Positions 59,536-64,000 of a stretch of DNA of 64,000 nt are shown here, piece after piece. Both the position numbers and the translations under genes were made by a program. The notes beneath the pieces are model-generated. The model was not told the origin of the DNA. It searched no databases and saw nothing but the letters and a program-made list of their open reading frames with translations. Source of the stretch: Rikenellaceae bacterium (GTDB lineage: Bacteria; Bacteroidota; Bacteroidia; Bacteroidales; Rikenellaceae); contig JAFQJK010000023.1 of the NCBI GenBank assembly GCA_017415005.1, positions 30,834 through 94,833 of the forward strand, written 5' to 3'. How positions within the stretch are numbered: position 1 is the stretch's first letter; the number at the start of each line of letters is the position of its first letter.

Positions 59536-60273
59536 TCACAGGATCAGGAACAGCAGTGCGGCCAGTGCCGCGCCGCAGAGCGGACCTACGACCGGGACCC
59601 ATGCGTAGCTCCAGTCGCTGCCGCCCTTGCCGGGGATCGGCAGCAGGGTATGCACGATACGCGGCGCGAGGTCGCGGGCCGGGTTGATCGCATAGCCCGT
59701 CGGGCCGCCCAGCGCGAGGCCGATCGCCCAGACGGTGAAGGCTACCGGGAGCGCCCCGACCGACCCGAGGCCGATGGGCAGCGTCGTGGCCTGGTCGGGT
59801 AGCCGCAGCTCGCCGCCCGTGATGTAGAAGATGATGAACAGTAGCGCGAATGTGCCGGTCAGCTCGGTCAGGAAGTTGAACTTGTAGTCGCGGATGGCAG
59901 GGCCCGTGCAGAAAACGCCGAGCTTGGCCGCCGGATCGTCCGTCGCGGCAAAGTGGTCGCGGTAGGCCAGGTAGACGAGCACCGCACCCAGCGCTGCGCC
60001 GGCCATCTGCGCCGCGACATAGGCCGGCACGCTCGCCCACGCGAACTGGCCGGTGAGCGCGAAGGCCAGCGTGACGGCCGGATTGAGGTGCGCCCCGCTG
60101 TACGGGCCCGCGACGACGACCCCCACGAACACGGCCAGCGCCCAGCCCGTGGTGATGGCCATCCATCCTGCGGCGTGGCCTTTGGTCCGGGCGAGAACGG
60201 CGTTGGCCACCACGCCGTCGCCTATCAGGATCATCAGCATCGTACCCAGCATCTCTGCAACAAATGGAGTCAT
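59536..60273 (-). CDS. glpF: Glycerol uptake facilitator (aquaglyceroporin)
   Basis: A 245-residue MIP-family channel with six hydrophobic segments. The two NPA motifs are GAHLNPAVT (about 61-69) and GYAINPARDLAPR (about 190-202); the D-L-A-P-R tail after the second NPA is typical of glycerol facilitators rather than water-only channels. It should let glycerol diffuse through the inner membrane. It lies about 410 bp downstream of glpK on the same strand, with which it forms the glycerol pathway. Confidence 0.93.
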   Translation of the reverse strand: MTPFVAEMLGTMLMILIGDGVVANAVLARTKGHAAGWMAITTGWALAVFVGVVVAGPYSGAHLNPAVTLAFALTGQFAWASVPAYVAAQMAGAALGAVLVYLAYRDHFAATDDPAAKLGVFCTGPAIRDYKFNFLTELTGTFALLFIIFYITGGELRLPDQATTLPIGLGSVGALPVAFTVWAIGLALGGPTGYAINPARDLAPRIVHTLLPIPGKGGSDWSYAWVPVVGPLCGAALAALLFLIL

Positions 60274-60685
60274 CGCGATCGATTCGTTTAAGTCGTTTTA
60301 CCTTGTTTTATCATAGCCGTTTGTCCCGGGCCGCGTTCCGGCCTGCCGGACGCCCGGGAACCCGTGCCGGGGCCGGGCCGTAAACGCCGTTACGGCGATC
60401 ATGTTGCCTGCCGGGCCGCTCAATAGGGCCGGCAGGGTGGGGCGTGTCATACATCCGGCAACTTTGCCCGGTCACTCCGCGCGGCTGTACGGGCACCCCG
60501 GCCGCCCTTCCGGAGACAGGACGTGCGCCGAACCTCCGGACCGCGGGTCTGCCGGGCGCGAAGGCCGCGCTCGTACCTTCCGCGCGCTGCCTGTCGGGGG
60601 CGCGGTCCGCGGCCTGCGCCCCCGGCCGCCCGGATAATCTGCCGGGCAGGGGGTGTCTGCCGTTCCGCCTGGCTTTCCTGTGCGT
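60274..60685. other. Gene-free region between glpK and glpF
   Basis: About 410 bp of very GC-rich DNA. No known gene and no typical promoter for glpF were seen. Confidence 0.5.
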
Positions 60686-62185
60686 CTACTCGGCCCATCC
60701 CCGGGCGCGGTCGACCGCCTTGTGCCAGCGGTCGAGCAGCTTGCGCACCTGTCCGGCGTCGAGCTGCGGCTCGAACCGGCGGTCGGTCTGGGCATGGCCC
60801 CTGATCTCGTCGATGTCCCTCCAGTAGCCCACGGCCAGGCCGGCCAGGTAGGCCGCGCCGAGCGCCGTCGTTTCCAGTATTTTGGGCCGTACCACGCCGC
60901 GCCGGTCGATGTCGGCCTGGAACTGCATCAGGAAGTCGTTGGCCACGGCGCCGCCGTCGACGCGCATCTCGGTGGCCGGGTACTTCACATCCTGCAGCAT
61001 CGCCTCGATCACGTCGTGCACCTCGAAGGCGATCCCCTCGAGCGCCGCCCGCGTGATGTGGGCCGCCGTCGTTCCGCGCGTGAGGCCGAGGATCGCGCCC
61101 CGCGCGTACTGGTCCCAGTAGGGGGCCCCGAGGCCGGTGAGCGCCGGGACGAACACCACTCCGCCGCTGTCGTCGACCGATGCGGCCAGCTCGCCCGTCT
61201 CCTGTGCCGAGGCGATCACCTTCAGCCCGTCTCGCAGCCACTGGATTACGGCCCCGCCGACGAACACGCTCCCTTCGAGGGCATAGGTCACCTGTCCGCC
61301 GATCTTCCATCCGATGGTCGTGAGCATATTGTTGCGCGAGGTGACGGGCTCGCCGCCCGTGTTCATCATCACGAAGCATCCGGTGCCGTACGTGGTCTTG
61401 GTCATGCCCGGCTCGACGCACAGCTGGCCGAACAGCGCGGCCTGCTGGTCCCCGGCCATGCCCGAGATCGGTATCTTGGTCGAGAAGAGCGTGGTGGCCG
61501 TCTCGCTGTACACCTCGCTGCTCTGCTTCACCTCGGGCAGCAGCGCACGCGGGATGTCGAACAGCCGCAGCAGCTCCTCGTCCCATTCCATCGTGTGGAT
61601 ATTGAAGAGCATCGTACGCGCGGCGTTCGTCACGTCGGTCACATGGGTGCGCCCGCGCGTGAACTTCCACACCAGCCAGCTGTCGACCGTTCCGAAGCAG
61701 AGCTTGCCCTTCTCGGCCCGCTCGCGCACGCCCTCGATATGGTCGAGTATCCATTTGATCTTCGTGGCCGAGAAGTAGGCGTCGATGATCAGGCCCGTCT
61801 TCTCGCGGATCATCTCGGCATGGCCCGCGGCCTTGAGCTCCTCGCAGTAGTCGGCCGTGCGGCGGTCCTGCCAGACGATGGCGTTGTAGACGGGCAGCGA
61901 GGTCTCGCGGTCCCAGACGATCGTCGTCTCGCGCTGGTTGGTGATCCCGATGCAGGCGATGTCGAGTCCCGTGAGGTTGGCCCGGGCCACCGCCTCGGCA
62001 GCCACCGACGACTGGGTGTACCAGATCTCCGAGGCGTCGTGCTCGACCCAGCCCGGCCGGGGGAAGATCTGCTCGAACGGTTTCTGGGCCGAGGCCACGA
62101 TCTCGGCGTTGTGGTTGAAGATGATGGCCCGCGATGAGGTGGTCCCCTGGTCGAGCGCCATGATGTATTTATCCTTGATATCCAT
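60686..62185 (-). CDS. glpK: Glycerol kinase
   Basis: A 499-residue FGGY kinase that makes glycerol 3-phosphate. Start motif [16 protein letters not shown] (about 8-23), active-site residues in [10 protein letters not shown], the second FGGY signature region [13 protein letters not shown] (about 263-275) and the C-terminal [16 protein letters not shown] motif (about 400-415) are all standard. Length is typical. It follows glpD by 68 bp. Confidence 0.97.
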   Translation of the reverse strand: MDIKDKYIMALDQGTTSSRAIIFNHNAEIVASAQKPFEQIFPRPGWVEHDASEIWYTQSSVAAEAVARANLTGLDIACIGITNQRETTIVWDRETSLPVYNAIVWQDRRTADYCEELKAAGHAEMIREKTGLIIDAYFSATKIKWILDHIEGVRERAEKGKLCFGTVDSWLVWKFTRGRTHVTDVTNAARTMLFNIHTMEWDEELLRLFDIPRALLPEVKQSSEVYSETATTLFSTKIPISGMAGDQQAALFGQLCVEPGMTKTTYGTGCFVMMNTGGEPVTSRNNMLTTIGWKIGGQVTYALEGSVFVGGAVIQWLRDGLKVIASAQETGELAASVDDSGGVVFVPALTGLGAPYWDQYARGAILGLTRGTTAAHITRAALEGIAFEVHDVIEAMLQDVKYPATEMRVDGGAVANDFLMQFQADIDRRGVVRPKILETTALGAAYLAGLAVGYWRDIDEIRGHAQTDRRFEPQLDAGQVRKLLDRWHKAVDRARGWAE

Positions 62186-62253
62186 AGTTTTAACGTTTGG
62201 TCCTGTTTCTCCTGTTCCGGCGGAGGCGGCCTGCCGGCCCCGCCATTGCGTGC

Positions 62254-63819
62254 TTAGCGCAGGATGTAGTGTTCGGCCACTTTGCCGAAGGCCTCGACCT
62301 CGGCCTCGGCCCAGGCATCGTCGCGTCCCAGCTCGCGGGCCATCACGGCCGCTACGCGGGGCGCGGCCTCGACGGCGGCGCGGGCGTCGAGGAAGGTGAG
62401 GCGCACGCGGCGCGAAAGCACGTCCTCGACCGTGCGGGCCATCTCGTTGCGCACGGCCCAGACGACCTGCCCCACTCGGAAGTCGTAGTCGGGGTGCAGC
62501 CTCTCTTCCATCAGCGGGTCCCGGTCGATCAGCCGCTCGACGGCCGCGCGGTCGGTGCCGTAGACATAAAGATAGTCATTAAAATCGGGATTTGCCTTGC
62601 ATCCGTGGATTTTCAGTGTTCGCGTCACGCAGGCGCGTTTTTGTGCGAGTCCCAGCCGGATCGCCCGGTCGATCGTGTCCTCGGCCATCCGTCGGTATGT
62701 GGTCCACTTGCCGCCGGTGATCGTGATGAGGTTCGAGTCGGCCACGAGTATCTTGTGGCTGCGCGAGATCTCCTTCGTGCTCTCCTCGCCGTCCTTGGGC
62801 GCGGCCAGCGGCCGCAACCCGGCGAACACGGCCAGCACGTCGCTCCGTCTTGGCGGCTTCGAGAGGTAGCGTCCGGCCGTGTCGAGGATAAACCCGATCT
62901 CGCTTTCGAGCGCCCGGGGTTCGAGCTCGGGATGGTCGCGCAGCGTGTCGGTCGTCCCGACCACCACCTCGTTGTGCCACGGCACGGCGAAGAGGACCCG
63001 CCCGTCGTCGGTCTTGGGGATCATGATCGCGCTGTCGCCCCCGAGGAACGAGCGGTCGAGCACCACGTGCACGCCCTGGCTGGGCCGCACGAGGTGGGCC
63101 ACGGCGGGGTCGTCCATTTTGAGGATCTCGTCGACGAACACGCCGGTCGCGTTGACCACTACGTGGCCGCGGATGTCGTAGTGGCGGCCGGTCTCGGCGT
63201 CGGTGGCCCGCACGCCCTGCACTTTATGGTCCTCTCCTTTGATGAGCGAGGTCACTTTCATGTAGTTGAGCACGACGGCGCCCCGCTCCGAGGCCGTTTG
63301 TGCCAGGTTGACGGCCATGCGCGAGTCGTCGAACTGTCCGTCGTGGTAGAGCACGCCGCCGCGCAGTCCCTTGGAGCGCAGCGTCGGGATGGCCGAGAGC
63401 ACCGTATTGCGCCGTTTGAAGCGTGAGGGGCCGAACGACAGGCGGCCGGCCATCAGGTCGTAAACGGTGAGCCCGATCGTGTAGAACGCCCCTTCCCACC
63501 AGCGGTAGCAGGGGATGATGAAGCGCTGGTCCCTGACCAGGTGGGCAGCGTTGCGGCGCATGATCCCGCGCTCTCGGAGCGCTTCGAGCACCAGGCGCAC
63601 GTCGCCCTGCGCCAGGTAGCGCACGCCGCCGTGTACGAGCTTGGTGCTCTTGCTCGATGTCGACTTCGAGAAGTCCGACTGCTCGACCAGCGCCACGCTG
63701 AAGCCGCGCGAAGCTGCGTCGACCGCAATGCCCAGGCCCGTGGCTCCGCCGCCGATCACGACGAAGTCCCACACCTTGCTTTCATTTTCCAGCTGTTTCA
63801 ATAGCGATTCCCTGTCCAT
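62254..63819 (-). CDS. glpD: Glycerol-3-phosphate dehydrogenase (FAD)
   Basis: A 521-residue flavoprotein that oxidises glycerol 3-phosphate to dihydroxyacetone phosphate and feeds electrons to the respiratory chain. The FAD-binding motif [20 protein letters not shown] (about 20-39), the [15 protein letters not shown] segment (about 55-69) and the C-terminal [16 protein letters not shown] motif (about 370-385) are intact. An upstream ATG is in frame, but similarity begins at MDRESLL. It is the first gene of a glpD-glpK unit. Confidence 0.96.
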   Translation of the reverse strand: MDRESLLKQLENESKVWDFVVIGGGATGLGIAVDAASRGFSVALVEQSDFSKSTSSKSTKLVHGGVRYLAQGDVRLVLEALRERGIMRRNAAHLVRDQRFIIPCYRWWEGAFYTIGLTVYDLMAGRLSFGPSRFKRRNTVLSAIPTLRSKGLRGGVLYHDGQFDDSRMAVNLAQTASERGAVVLNYMKVTSLIKGEDHKVQGVRATDAETGRHYDIRGHVVVNATGVFVDEILKMDDPAVAHLVRPSQGVHVVLDRSFLGGDSAIMIPKTDDGRVLFAVPWHNEVVVGTTDTLRDHPELEPRALESEIGFILDTAGRYLSKPPRRSDVLAVFAGLRPLAAPKDGEESTKEISRSHKILVADSNLITITGGKWTTYRRMAEDTIDRAIRLGLAQKRACVTRTLKIHGCKANPDFNDYLYVYGTDRAAVERLIDRDPLMEERLHPDYDFRVGQVVWAVRNEMARTVEDVLSRRVRLTFLDARAAVEAAPRVAAVMARELGRDDAWAEAEVEAFGKVAEHYILR

Positions 63820-64000
63820 AACCCAATTATTTTGTATCTTCGTGGTTGATAATGCCGATATCGTCCGGCGCCCTGTGCAGGGCGCTGCTCCGCCTATCCT
63901 CATCAAATACAATGCAAAAGTCGGCGGAGAGCCCGATTTTGTCGGGCCGGGCGGCGCCGACCGGCCCAGCGCCCCGCGGGGGGGCCGGGGCCGGCCGAGA

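Overview
The window reads as chromosomal DNA of a GC-rich member of the phylum Bacteroidota, most likely the Rikenellaceae/Alistipes group (genus is inference). Support: a SusC/SusD polysaccharide-utilisation locus, promoters of the phylum type (TTTG, about 19 bp, TAnnTTTG) at several starts, Bacteroidota-restricted families (DUF2851, BT_3987-like DUF1735) and GC-rich coding sequence with short AT-rich leaders. No rRNA, tRNA, CRISPR array, transposase or integrase was seen.

Layout. 0.3-2.6 kb: U32 peptidase-family protein and polyprenyl synthetase (minus). 2.8-12.9 kb: housekeeping genes on the plus strand (ROK glucokinase, lipA-lipB, recJ, a DUF2851 protein, secA). 13.1-20.9 kb, minus strand: two small secreted proteins, an overlapping three-gene cassette (GNAT-like, IbrA-like PP-loop enzyme, IbrB-like ParB-fold protein), and an orphan hybrid histidine kinase. 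21.7-28.6 kb: acetyltransferase, acyl-CoA ligase with a cupin regulator, and proC-proB-proA. 28.6-36.5 kb: small genes (HAD phosphatase, thioesterase, DUF486, Fur/PerR-like regulator plus rubrerythrin, nitronate monooxygenase family, a YtxH/holin-X envelope operon) mixed with most of the repeated DNA in the window. 36.5-43.3 kb: one gene of about 2,240 codons joining a fold-type I PLP-enzyme region to a P-loop kinase region of the HprK/PEPCK type. 43.7-55.5 kb: a five-gene polysaccharide-utilisation locus (SusC, SusD, DUF1735 lipoprotein, GH2, GH59). 55.7-58.9 kb: YbaK-type deacylase, patatin, iron alcohol dehydrogenase, nucleoside deaminase. 59-63.8 kb: glycerol catabolism (glpD, glpK, glpF) plus a flavin-nucleotide-binding-fold protein.

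How genes work together. lipA and lipB lie 7 bp apart and form the lipoate assembly pathway. proC, proB and proA make proline from glutamate. The Fur-family regulator and rubrerythrin are a likely peroxide-response unit. In the PUL, SusC/SusD import beta-galactosides that the GH2 and the galactocerebrosidase-like GH59 enzymes cut. glpF/glpK/glpD import, phosphorylate and oxidise glycerol.

Most notable: the giant PLP/P-loop fusion, the IbrAB-GNAT cassette, the GH59 locus whose susC carries a ten-C tract before its signal-peptide core, a 73-bp tandem array that multiplies a promoter motif, a 619-bp minisatellite of 9-bp units, and several structured repeats. All calls come from reading the sequence; no database search was run.
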